Assembly: GCF_020382885.2 (NCBI RefSeq)
Contig: NC_058502.1
Span: 3,512,001-3,576,000, forward strand
Source of the DNA: Scatophagus argus
Taxonomy: Eukaryota; Chordata; Actinopteri; Scatophagidae
Length of the DNA: 64,000 nucleotides
Direction: 5' to 3'
Part shown: one piece after another, positions 43,614 through 54,776 of the stretch
Position numbering within the stretch: the stretch's first letter is position 1
Layout: each line of letters starts with the position of its first letter
Position numbers and translations under genes: made by a program
Notes under the pieces: generated by a model
Database searches by the model: none
Told to the model about the DNA's origin: nothing
The model's input: the letters and a program-made list of their open reading frames with translations, nothing else

Positions 43614-45585
43614 TAGAAATGTGTGTTTGTTTATTTGGAAGCGCAGCTTTCTCTCGAGTGCAGCTGCCACTAACTCTCCTTTCTGTCTGCGTGATTTACA
43701 CACACACACACACACACACACCATAAACCCGCTTTTACGAGCCAACACTGCCGGCCATTGGCCGCTAACGGTCATGTGTGCGCGTGCGGCGCGGACCCTC
43801 ACGGGCAGCCTGAGCTCGCGCGCTCTCGGCAGAGCAGACCTGCTCCTCGGGACCCGCGCGCCTCCATGGACGGCTTCTCTCTGCATTTGTTGTTGTTGTT
43901 GTATTTCTGCAGTACTCAAGTCACCCCAAAATGTAGGTTCGTCTAATTTATTCGTTAAATGTTGCATTTTAATGTGAAAACGTGCAGCAGCCACACGAAT
44001 GTCCCACGTTAACACACATCACATATAAAATAACCTGTGAAAAAGCTGGCGACATTGGCGTTGATTCATTACGCGTGTTTTCTCTTTCCTGTCGACCATT
44101 TTAGGTTTGATCTTCCAAACTGCCTGCGGACAAACGGTCTCTGACTGAAAAGCTGATTTGGTTTTGTGTTTTGCTGTCAGGATGCTGCAGAGGAAAATGG
44201 AGTCCAGCACAGCGCTCACATCAGGTACCAACACTCAGCTCTGACACTTGAACTGCACTTTAACACTCCTGGTGGAGTGGAAAGGAGCATTCAACCAATT
44301 GCTCCACTGGAAGTGTGTGTGTGCATGTGTGTGTGTGTGTGTGTGGAGACTGAATACAGTAATTATGATTTGTTATGCGCATGGATTAATAGACTTTAAA
44401 TGCATGATGCCTAATGGGTACACTTAACTCAGTAAACGTGTTTATACAGCCACTGCAGAGACAGAATTACACAATCTCTGAATTTGTTAGTGGGCTTCAT
44501 TGTGCGTGGACGTTTTCACCAGCAGAATGAGTATCTTCCATCACACACACATGAGCTGCATATGAACATAATCACTCAGCTGCACATTAGCAGAAGCAGC
44601 CCTGCTGTTGGTGTTTACTGTTCCTGTGTGTCCAAATGCTCCAACCAAGTCAGGACAGCCCACAGCAGGGTCCTTTGTGAGTCATTCTGGGTCATAATAT
44701 CATTGCTTTTGGTTAAAAATGCGTCTTTAAGGGTCTGTGAACATCTGCGGACAAACCAGTAGACGCTTCAGTGCAGGGAAATTTACACGCATTTGAGAAG
44801 ACGAGAAAAAGATGAATGGTGCTGATACAAGGACTGTTTGTGCCTTTGAGCAGTCCTCAGAGTTTGGCTGTTTCTCATAGACATGCAGGTGTTTATTCGG
44901 CTTCATGTGTGTCCCTCACCTGAAAAACAGGGACAAATAATAGTTCTTTCAATGCCAAAAAAAAAAAAAAAAAAGGCGACGCCATGAACAGGTTTCCTCT
45001 GAAGGGAAACCATCTTGGTTTTCTCCTCTCTGGTCGGTTACCTCCCTTCATGCTGTGCAAATTTCAGAAGACGTTTTGGAGCTTCTGTAAAAAGAAACAG
45101 ACTTTGTCGTTCATCCACAAAACGCACTTGGACAGATGGACAGAACGGGCCACAAGGAATCCTATTCTACATGTTTTTTGTTTCCATTGACGTTCTTTAT
45201 TTTTATGAGGGCAGCCTCAGTGTCAGACAGACAAAGAGACGGAGAGACAGTATTTCTCCCCTCTCTAAATTTTACACTTCCTTTTTTCTTGCCCCCCTCT
45301 CAGGAGGACAGAAGGCGGGAGATAGAGAGAAACAAAGACAGTATTTCACTGGTGCTGCTCAGTCAAGCTCAGCTGGCACTCAGTATTTACAACCTACTGC
45401 AATGCAGCAGCAGATCTGTGTGTGTGTGTGTGTGTTTATGTGTCAGTGTGTGTGTGTGTGCAGGGCGAGAAACAAAGAGACAAAAGGAGATAAGGAAGAC
45501 AGTGACGCAGAGGATGACACAAACATTCAATTCAGTCAGAGCCTGAGAGAGCAGCAGGATGACTGAGGAGGAAATCTATGGTCAG

Positions 45586-45587
<2 letters not shown>

Positions 45588-45636
<49 letters not shown>
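45588..45636 (+). repeat. (GT)n microsatellite
   Basis: About 24 GT units; a shorter, interrupted GT run lies at 45417-45462. Confidence 0.95.
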
Positions 45637-45637
<1 letters not shown>

Positions 45638-46249
45638 TCAGTATGCTACAAAACATGTCTGCCTGTCTGTCTGTCCCTGCAGGATGGTGCAAAGACTTCA
45701 CAATCAGACGGACGTTTATGCAGGTTCGTCCCGAGAGCCTTTCACAGCCTTTACAGAAGAAAACCTCAATTGGCTCGATTTAAAACAAACAAAGAAGGAC
45801 AAGCTAAAGCTGAACAGCTGATAATGAGGAAGAGTCGTCGCCCGCCACGGCTCATCTTCCAACTTTATCACATTTCAGACAGCATATTCTGGTGCACTTC
45901 GCTGATAACATGTTTCATTTACTTGTTTATGTTTCAGAAGAAATCATGCACGTTGAGCAGTTTGCCTGAAGCGAAGCAGTCGGACACTTTCACCTGACTC
46001 AGGTAACAAGAAAAAAAAAAGGATGCCAGCCAAAAACCAAACGCTGTTTACAGACACACACCGCCGTTAATGTTTTTTTGAATTCGACACGTAACAGTTC
46101 ATAACAGAAATAACTGTGTGAGTTGTGTTCAGACACAGAGTATGATTTTGAATTTAAAGTGGCACTTTGCTTAAAAAGCCTCGATGGGTGTTCAGGTCCT
46201 TGTAACATATTTTTAATCTTTAGGTGGAGAGTGCTATTGCCTGTATAAG

Positions 46250-46513
46250 CCACAAGGGGGAGCTGGTAGTCAGGAAATCGAGAAGGGGGGGCTCAAAGCT
46301 AAAACCTCCATCAAAGTTCCACGGCTCTCGAATTTTGTAATTTAAGTAATACTTAAAAACGCTAATTGGAATGATGCCCATTATCAGAACGGTTCTAAGA
46401 GGCAAAAACATCTTTAAAACAAACCACAGCAGAGATGTGATGCTGCACGCTGCCTCTGCTCCACACTGGCCAGACCTGGCGCTGCTGGGTATCTTTTGAA
46501 CACTAGATGGCGC
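46250..46513 (+). promoter_or_regulatory. Two CTCF-like motifs in the same orientation
   Basis: CCACAAGGGGGAGC at 46250-46263 has two differences from the CTCF core, and ACACTAGATGGCGC at 46500-46513 has one. Both face the + strand, about 250 bp apart. Together with 31880 they could form boundary elements in the cluster. Binding is inference. Confidence 0.35.
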
Positions 46514-47230
46514 CAGATACTCAAGCATGATATTTTTGTGCATCAGCACTCAGATTCCAGCTCTGTGGTTTTTCCATCAGCTCCGGTTCAGACTCGGGTT
46601 AACGCCATCTTCCACCGCCCCCCCTCACACTCCAGTTCAATCAACTTGGAGGTCATGAGAATTCTTTTCTCCCAGTTACCTTGAATGCACCCCGAACATG
46701 GCGACTCGGCGCAGCTCTGTTGTCCGGGGACATTTTTGTTTGGTCTGGATGTGATCCTAATGTAACAGCAGCTGGTTGGTGGTTATCAGGCGGGACGCCA
46801 AGCTAAGGGGCTGTAAATCATGGCTGCAAGTGGGTTTAAAAACGGCGGTGACACGTTGTTAGGAGATAAAGAAAGCGGATTCTTTTGCACTGCGGGAAGA
46901 CAGCGCTGACACGTAAACTGCGCGTTAGCCTGTTAATCACGTAATGAACCGTTTCACTGAACATTGTGGAGATATTTGACCGAAGAGGCACGCAGAATGA
47001 ATAACAAAACCAATTGGAAAAAGACACAGGAGTGAAAATACGTGTGAAAATCGTGTTATTGTCCCGTACACACATAATTAACGTTTAACAGCATTTTGAA
47101 AGATTTTATTTTTGCATCATTATTATTACTCAGTCATAACTTACTAATTGTAATCAAGCGGGCCTATTTTAAAGCTTTTTCTGAGCTAGTTGTTGGCTGA
47201 CGTTTGAATGTCCTCAGCAGCCGCAGAGCT

Positions 47231-47284
47231 GACACACTCACACACACACACACTCACACACACACACTCACACACACTCACACA
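47231..47284 (+). repeat. Imperfect (CA)n microsatellite
   Basis: CA units interrupted at regular intervals by CT. Confidence 0.9.
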
Positions 47285-47508
47285 AGAGCGCGGACTGTTT
47301 TCACAGGGTCAGTTTATGGTTTTATTGCTCCCCATTTACGGAAATCAAAGCAGGAAACAAATGCTCCAAACAGCATTCCAGAAACATCCGGAAAAATGCA
47401 AACAGCGTTCAGTCTCTGCTTGTTTTGGAGGAAAAGACTGCAGTGCAGACCACACGGGGGGCTCGACGGGGTGACGGCGCGCAGACTCTCGGTTTTACGC
47501 ACACGAAT

Positions 47509-47509
47509 G

Positions 47510-47543
<34 letters not shown>
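47509..47543 (+). repeat. (ATT)n microsatellite
   Basis: About 11 ATT units, then a short TAGTATTAG tail. Confidence 0.95.
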
Positions 47544-48251
47544 GTATTAGTAGTAGTATTTGTGTTATTATTACTCGCGGATTTGGCTTTTAAATGACAA
47601 ACACGTTTTCTTCTACGACTCTGTGTTGTCCTCTATTAGTCTAGCCACCAAAAAAAGGTTAGAACACAAAGAAAGAAAATGTCCTTGGGTATTTTCAGAA
47701 ATGTGAGAAACCCTGTAGACTTAAAATATATTTTGAAACAGAAAAAAAACACATCGCATTCAAATTTTCTAATTTTTTCTTAAATTTCCAACAGCACAAA
47801 ATGCAACAGATTTTAAAGCTTTTTGTTTCCCCCTCCCTTTGGCGCCATTATCGAAAAAATGGCTCTGAGTGCAGGACCTAATAATTTATGAACCCGCGAG
47901 GGAGCGGCGGAGGGAAAAAAAAACTGAGCACGTGACGGTAATAAAGTGTGTTTTATTGCCGGCCGTTTGACAAGCCCCAAAATATAACTCAGAGAGAATA
48001 GCCGACAGGCGGCCAGATGGGATTGGTAGCCGATATTTGTCCCAAATCAACAGAATGCTCTTTGTGTCGCTGAGAGAAACAACGGAGGCGCTTCCGATAA
48101 TCAGCTTCGATCCGCTCCTACGGGACTTTACAGTAACGAACATCCGGGTTTTAACGCGAGAGCAAGACCAGACCAAGTAAGTGTGTGTGTGTGTGTGTGT
48201 GTGTGCGCTTTCGTTCATATTTTTGGCACAGATATGAAGTTATGACTGTAA

Positions 48252-48282
48252 GGGGCAGAGGGGGGGCGGGGGGAGGAGGGGG
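48252..48282 (+). repeat. G-run tract with G-quadruplex potential
   Basis: Four or more runs of four to seven G are separated by one- to three-base loops, fitting the G-quadruplex pattern. It lies on the coding strand of the Hox cluster. Confidence 0.7.
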
Positions 48283-48893
48283 TAGCTAAAGCTGTGGTTC
48301 GGGGGAGCCTCCGAGGGCCCTTGCTGAAGTGAGTGGGGGTCCAGAGATCCACCTGTAGTCCAACATATAATCCAATTAAGTGACTCAAGAGGTTGTGGTT
48401 CTGTTGAGAGGACACTCGGACATTCGGACATCGAATTCAGTCACTTTCAAGGCCTTGTGTGGGTGAAATTCAAGGTGTGTTTCTGTGGTAAGACGTGACA
48501 CGGGTTGGCTGTGGTTGTTTTTGTTTGGCTTTCTTTTTCTATTTTTTTTAACCTTGAGTTTTTCACGTCAAATGATATTTTTTTAAATTGCTCCTGCATC
48601 GACAGCGCGGGATAAAACTCACGAGGGATGGAGCTTCGTTAAATAACTTGACGTCTGTTTAGTCTGTCAAACGAAATTTTCTTATTTTAAAAACAATAAA
48701 TAAATAAACTAAAAAAAATGTTCCAGGATTTATAGGAGGCCTGCAGAAACACCTTTTCTTTATGAAGTAAAAATATTAAGTTTTAAGATGCTGTGTGTCC
48801 TCACCTCACAGAAGCAGTTTGCTGAGGATTTTCAGATTTAAGACTTTAACACCATAAGATTCCATTTATGAAGCGGACAATAATAATAATAAC

Positions 48894-48924
<31 letters not shown>

Positions 48925-51900
48925 TTCTATTAGGAAACACAGAGTAGATTTCGTCTCTGGGAGAACTTCAGTAATCTAAGCTGCGGTTGGTGTGAGGGTC
49001 TGCGGTGTCGTTTGCCGCATTCAGGGTGATTTCCTATTCTGCTCGCACGCAGCTGGATGTTCGTGCGTACACTTAAACACAGTTTGAGTCGTCAGGAGTT
49101 ACGGCGCTTTCCTGAGATGTTAAATTTTACGAGCATCATCTGCTCACAGCGAGCCTCACTGTAAACAGCAGCGAGCAGAGCACCGTGTGCCAGCAGTTTA
49201 TACGACGAGGAGAACATTTTGATTACAGTCACAGCTGGGCACGACAGCCTAAAATACACGACAACACTGGCATTAATCTTTGGAAACAACCGCAAACCAA
49301 ACGATGTGCAGGGTTGCGCGGTGACTTTCTAAGTTGTTTGCAAATATTGCAGAGTCGGCCGGGCTGCTTTTATTTATTGGATTGTATGAAAACTGAGAAA
49401 AAGAAGAGTGTTTTATTTTTTAAATTAATTTATTGTACAAAGACTAGTTTCTTATTAAACTTAAATATTTTGACAGAAAAGTGCAGCCGTTTGGGTTTAG
49501 GTTGTAATCAGCAGTAACAACCTCTGTGGTCAACACAGACGTCCAAAGGTGTTTCTGTCCACACTCAAACACGACAATATACAGATAATAATACCTGTGG
49601 CAGGACGAGAGGCAAGATTTTAACCTACAGGCTATTAATTATTAGTTCAAAAAATTTCTGAAATCAGTAACATTTCTTCACTTGATTATTTTCTTATTTT
49701 CTTTGTTTGCGGGGATGGGATTTACTTCTCTTTCAGTTTCTGATACTTTTAATTGATCAGCTTGTCACAGACTGCGTGCATTTCTGCCGTCTCGACTCGG
49801 CGTTTGTGTTGCATTTGATTGCATTAATTTACGGTCAGAACTTCTCGGCTTTCAGCCCACTTGTTCGCGCTGGTCAGTCCGAGACGGTGCCCGGGTTCCC
49901 AGGGCTGGAGGTCGCAGTTAATGTCTAAACCGGGTTAAAGCTGCTCTCAGCTCGGCTTTGACCCGGCAGAAGGCCGGGGGCGGAGGGGTGAGCCGGCGGT
50001 CAGCCTGTCTAAGATGAAAAAGTGAAACGACCCCAGAAAGAAAAGCCACATCTGAATGGCTTTATACGACAGAGCCAACTCTGGATGAGAGGCGAAGTTA
50101 GAGAAGAGTTTGTCTGACGGGCGAGAGGCTGTTTACATGACAAACTGTTTATCGTCTGAACGCGAGAGCTGAGGTCTATATAAGATGGTAGATGCAAAAA
50201 TAATAATAGCTTACAGCTTCTGGGCGTCTGCAAAAAAAACGTGAACACGTGAATGTAGCGGAATATTCGTCCTATACCGAGTAGTTAAGAGCAGAGGTTA
50301 ATCAGTACTCTACCAATTATTGAAAATTGATAGGCTACGAGAGGAGTGATTAAACGACAGCTACAGGAATATAGTATATATGAAAAATAAAATTTCTGCT
50401 GATCCCATTTAAAAATATATTAAAATGAAATAAAAAATGGCCACACGAGCCTCGTTTTCTCCCACTTTAACGCTTTAAACTGAAGCCAACATTAGCCTTT
50501 GCACAACAATAATCCATCCAGAGAGAGAGAGGCTGAAACCAGTGAAACAATGGACCCGCGACTCCCGCAGGCCGCGTGAACTCTGCATGGTCCCCAGCGC
50601 GAGCCCCTGCGTGGCCCCGTCCAGCGCGAGGACTAATGAAACGGTGAACCAGCGGTCAACGATTCTGATTGACCCTCCCGCGACCTGACGGCAGCTAGGC
50701 TACATTCTTAAAGAAGAATGCTCTTTCAAAAACCGAAACATCACTCCGTTGTTGTTGTTGCCTCCAAAAGGAGTCCACCAAAGTTCAGAGATAGGGAGCC
50801 CCATTGAAAAGGTGCAGGCTAATGATTCCAGTTTTCAAACACCCCCTATTCAGCAGGAGAGTTTAGGGCTGGAATAACTGTGAAAAATGAAAGTTTTAGG
50901 TCAAAGTCCTCTTTTTTAGTTCAGGCATGGATTAATAGTCCTAAACTGAATGGATTTTTGACCATTTGTGCTTTATCTGCAGATAGGTGCTCTAAACTCC
51001 CCCCATTAGTCAAACCCATTTCAATCAATACTCTTTTGTTGTCTTCACCTGCACGGGTCAATATAAAGCCAGTCTCGCCTTATATAAAGTTTTCGCTGTG
51101 CCTTTCATTTCGTGCAAACTCAAGCTTTTTTTTTTTTTGCTTAGGCAACAAATGGTCGAGAGCCAGGCTTTTTACCAGGCCCTCATTCAAACAGCCATGG
51201 GAATTTAGTGAAGGTAAACAGGCAAAATGAATCCCAGCCAAAACACAGAGAATCGCTCAAGGCAATAAGTGGAAACAGCAATCCCCATGACATCTTGATC
51301 AAAACTTACAGGAAAATACACACACACACACACACCACCTAGTTAAATGTCAGCACATTACATTATGTGAATAGACATGATGTGTGGGACTCTATCTGTC
51401 TATATTTAATATGCACTCAAACAAAAAGAGCGCACAGAGAGACAACAACGTGATATGATAACAGCTATAATGTTTGTGCCATCAGTCATGCTGGTAAAGC
51501 TGCCTTTCATTGCAGATTGCCTGATTATAATCTAAACTCAAGCATCCTTGGCTGTTGCCTTCAGTGCCTCCACAGATGATGAATTGAAACAATCTACAGG
51601 GGCTGGAGACCATCATCAATGTATTTCAGTAGGATCTAAATGAGAAATTTAGGCTTGGGCCTCAGGGCCATATTCTTTCAAGTACTGCAGTCTTCTCTTT
51701 AGTCCAATCTGACTTCCAAGCCAAGTTCAGAAACTGCCATCAGCCACCGCATCCCAGTGCTGGCGTTTGCATCGCTGCTGGCCGCTAGTTCGCCAACTTT
51801 GTCAATACTGTATCCTCAAAACCCAGGTGACTGGTCACAGAAAAAAGAAGAGTGGATTTACTAACTGCTGTAACTACTGTTAAACAGGCTGCTGATAGCT

Positions 51901-52668
51901 ATTAAATGTTTAGAATTAAAATATACAAGGCTTATCCAGCCATCAGTAACAAACTATTAATCAGTTTGTACAGGTTTCTCTTCTATGGAAGCAAATCGTT
52001 CATCTTTAATTATAGCTCTTACAATCTCATCTCTACTCTCGGCTCATTTTCCAATCCAGCATAAGCACACGTGTCTAAATGAAGAGCTTGGCACTCACTG
52101 AACGAGCCCCGTGAGCTTACAGCTACCACACATGCTCATTAGAAAGGCTCTCGCGGTGCTGAGCTTGGTGACGCATTATGATGGAGAGTGTGGAGACACC
52201 AATACATGGGCCACTAGTTTCGCACCACTTATGGCTGCTGTTGTTAATGTTGCCGTTCTTTCATCGGGTGTTCATTTGTTACTCCTGCTATCCTGTTCTG
52301 TAACTCACCCCCCACTGTGCTATGAGACAGATCCCATGCAGATTTTCATACATAATATCCACTTTGTCTGCAGTTAAAGCAGCTTTCCTTGAGGCGATGG
52401 TCTTGCTTGCTTACAGTAATTACACTTACGTATTAGAATTAATGGGGTGTGCCTTAATGAGTTATTGATGCCAGAGAGCTACAGCAGCATTAATGGGTTT
52501 TTACAAGAACACTGATACATTATGGAAACGTGCACATCTTTAAAGAAATGAAGGAATCGCCTGAATGTTGTTTTACAATCTTCCCAGTCAGAAAAAAAAA
52601 CAGAAAAACAAATCACTGTCAACAACAAAAAAGAAGTCATCAGCAGCAGCCAGCCGTGACGTGAACCT

Positions 52669-52750
52669 TCGCCTATATATACCCTGTAGAACCGAATGTG
52701 TGTGGAGCTGCTTTAGTCACAGATTGGGTTCTAGGGGAGTCTATGGGCGA
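52669..52750 (+). ncRNA. mir10d: microRNA mir-10d precursor
   Basis: The mature 5p arm is at 52680-52702: TACCCTGTAGAACCGAATGT followed by GTG, identical to miR-10d as I remember it from zebrafish. The 3p arm is at about 52720-52741 (AGATTGGGTTCTAGGGGAGT). The flanks TCGCCTATA and TATGGGCGA pair, closing a stem of about 30 bp around a loop of about 18 bases. Its place on the Hox coding strand upstream of a group-4 gene is the conserved site of mir-10 in Hox clusters. Targets of the family include Hox mRNAs. Confidence 0.95.
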
Positions 52751-54336
52751 TGACTAACCATCTATCAAAATCCACGACACGGGAAAGAGAACCTGATGAC
52801 TATTAACGTTGCTTTTGCTTTGTGGTTTTGCTCTTTTACATTCTGCAGGGCTCACTTTGTAGATGTTAAGCGCCAAGCAGCTCCAATGAGCTGATGGGGA
52901 AGTGAGGTCATCCTTTGCATCCAAAGTGGTCGTCAAGTTGAGCAGGATGGTTTGCACATGGCGAGTTACATGGCGCACTACGGCAGCATTAATGTCTGCT
53001 CAGCTGAGGCTTTACTAAGAATCACAGCAGCAGTTTTGTTCAGCACAAAGCTTAAAAACAGATCATAACCCCACGACCTGATAAAGATTTTACTCCTGCA
53101 GCCTTCTCGGTTTAGGCTGGGGCTGATGTGGCTATTTTATTTTAAAGCATTTAAAAAAGTCTGAAACCGAAGCTTTAAATAATAAAGAGGCTCCAACAGA
53201 GGGCAAAAAAATAAATGAAAAAGTTGGGGGACTTATTTCTGTTAAAATGAGTCCGCCACCATCTATGAAACAGCAGTAAAATTATTAAAACTGACTGAAA
53301 CGGTTTGATTTTGGCGTTTTATTACTGATCTAGTAGCTTATCAGCCATTTTCAGTCATTCTTTATCAGCTATTTTTAACAAATGACTCATTAGATCAGAC
53401 TGATTAAGCCAAGCTCACTCTGTCAGCCACGCCAAAATCTTCAGAGCCATTACACCCTCCGCATGAGCTCCTTTAATGCCCCAGCCAAGCCAAAACATTT
53501 TCTTCCCCCTCTCTTTATTAGAGTATTATTACAGGGTATAGGCTATTAGGCAAAGTAATACATCGCTGGACATATTAACGCGTTTTGGCTGAGCGTCAGA
53601 CCTTCAGCATCCTTAGAGAGCAGCTGCAGCCAAAGAGGAAATCCTCATGAAATCCTGGAGGATATAACAGGAATTTATGAGCTCCTCTTCACTGCGGGGA
53701 AGATTTTTTAAAGACTCTGGCATTTGTGATTTTGGATTAAAAACGAGTTCGCTTCAACGAAAGACCAAAGTGTGCTGCCCGCGGAATAAAAGGATCCTCA
53801 GTAAAGACATTTTCGTCGTGTGAGGGCTTCAACTTAGCATATTCTCACTTATCACTTTCACCTTCTTATACTCAACATAATTTGCGTTTTCATTTTTCAA
53901 TCCCGTCGCATTTTTCAGCTTGATTTGGCGTCATTTTTTAAAAAAACGAGTAGCCTAATGCATTTTTAACCCCTCCTTTAGAGGCCGTGTTGGTGGTGGT
54001 GAACGGGACACCCCGGGCTGACCCCGGCCTAACAAAGCCAACTACTAGTCACTGTCTGGGACCCTTTTATCTCTTTCTTTTATTGGAGGCCTTTCTGACC
54101 GGCCATGTTTTGTTGTCCATCCTTTGAGTCACCACAAGGCCAAATATGGCCCAGTCGGCCCTCAATATGGGCGAGATTAATTTTTCAGCTCAGGCCATCT
54201 GTGTGGGGGTTTAAGTCATTCAGCTAAAAGTCATAAATCTACAGTCCGTGCGTCTTCAATAGGTGCTGTGCGTGGGAGGGGTGGGGATGGGCAGATACGG
54301 ACACAAGATTAGATATATAGATAGATAGACAAATAA

Positions 54337-54368
<32 letters not shown>

Positions 54369-54776
54369 TTAGATAGATAGATAGATAGATAGATAGAAAT
54401 TATCTAAAGATTATTACATGTAGGCATGCTGAAATTTGTTTTTTAAATTGATAATTAGGCTCCTGCTGGCAGAGGTCTGTATGATTCTTATTTTTCAGTC
54501 CACAAACATCTACTCTTAACCATTTTCCCCGCCAGCGAAACTTCATTAGCCCTATAATGAACATTTTTTTTTCCTTCAAATTATCCCATTACGTGTGACA
54601 TAAACAACCCGCCGTGCCGGCTCTTATTGGCTGGCCACAGGGTCACGTGGCCCGCGCGGCCGTCCGTCTATTTGACAGCCGCAGGATGGCTTGATGCCAG
54701 AGGGGGAAAAAGAGACAGAGAGAGGGGAGAGAAAGAAAAATTAGTATTCTCCTACCAGCCTCGCTATAAATCAATC
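52751..54776 (+). promoter_or_regulatory. mir-10d to hoxd4b spacer and hoxd4b upstream region
   Basis: This stretch is largely non-repetitive, which suggests conserved regulatory DNA. A perfect CArg box (SRF type), CCAAATATGG, lies at 54140-54149. Just before the gene are a CACGTG E-box near 54643 and a GC-rich strip. An AT then GATA microsatellite lies at 54318-54398. No exon is seen before hoxd4b. Confidence 0.45.
54318..54398 (+). repeat. (AT)n and (ATAG)n compound microsatellite
   Basis: ATAG-type units flank a run of about 13 AT units; the right-hand ATAG block has about seven units. Confidence 0.95.

Larger units (their letters stand above)
43181..46000 (+). other. CpG-rich block and possible short transcript between hoxd9b and hoxd4b
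   Basis: The pieces 43190-43300 and 43740-43870 are rich in CpG, and the second holds GGCCATTGGCC, a CCAAT-type site, about 110 bases before an ATG. ATG at 43866 in a good context (CCTCCATGG) opens a signal-peptide-like stretch (MDGFSLHLLLLLYFCST). A donor at 43937, a small open block 44181-44224 flanked by AG and GT, and an open block after the acceptor at 45303 keep a compatible frame. I do not recognise the product and later exons are not convincing. It may be a non-coding transcript or chance. Confidence 0.2.
46514..52668. other. Second part of the hoxd9b-hoxd4b spacer, up to mir-10d
   Basis: No protein exon is recognised. Of note are a block with several ATAAA-type Hox/CDX-like sites and CpGs (47820-48170), a GT run (48180-48206), a G-run tract on the + strand (48252-48282), an AAT run (48883-48923), and a long non-repetitive stretch (50860-51230) that looks like a conserved element. 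That stretch holds a DR1 nuclear-receptor-like site, AGGTCAAAGTCC, at 50898-50909. TGATTGAC at 50666-50673 resembles a PBX/MEIS site. hoxd8, hoxd3 and the rest are absent. Confidence 0.5.

Noticed and set aside
43545..44015. 156-codon minus ORF
   Set aside because: It is built from CA/GT repeats and a Gln run (TTG)n on the other strand; no recognisable family.
45015..45566. 183-codon plus ORF
   Set aside because: It crosses two GT runs and gives Cys-Val repeats; only the short block after 45303 is kept as a weak exon candidate.
47231..47284. Regularly spaced repeat as a CRISPR-like array
   Set aside because: It is an interrupted CA microsatellite in a vertebrate genome.
48440..48480. DR5-type retinoic acid response element near GGGTGAAATTCAAGGTG
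   Set aside because: The second half-site and the spacing do not fit the consensus.
54627..54776. In-frame extension upstream of the hoxd4b ATG
   Set aside because: It lacks an ATG before 54777 and does not resemble group-4 N-termini; the 54777 start matches the family.
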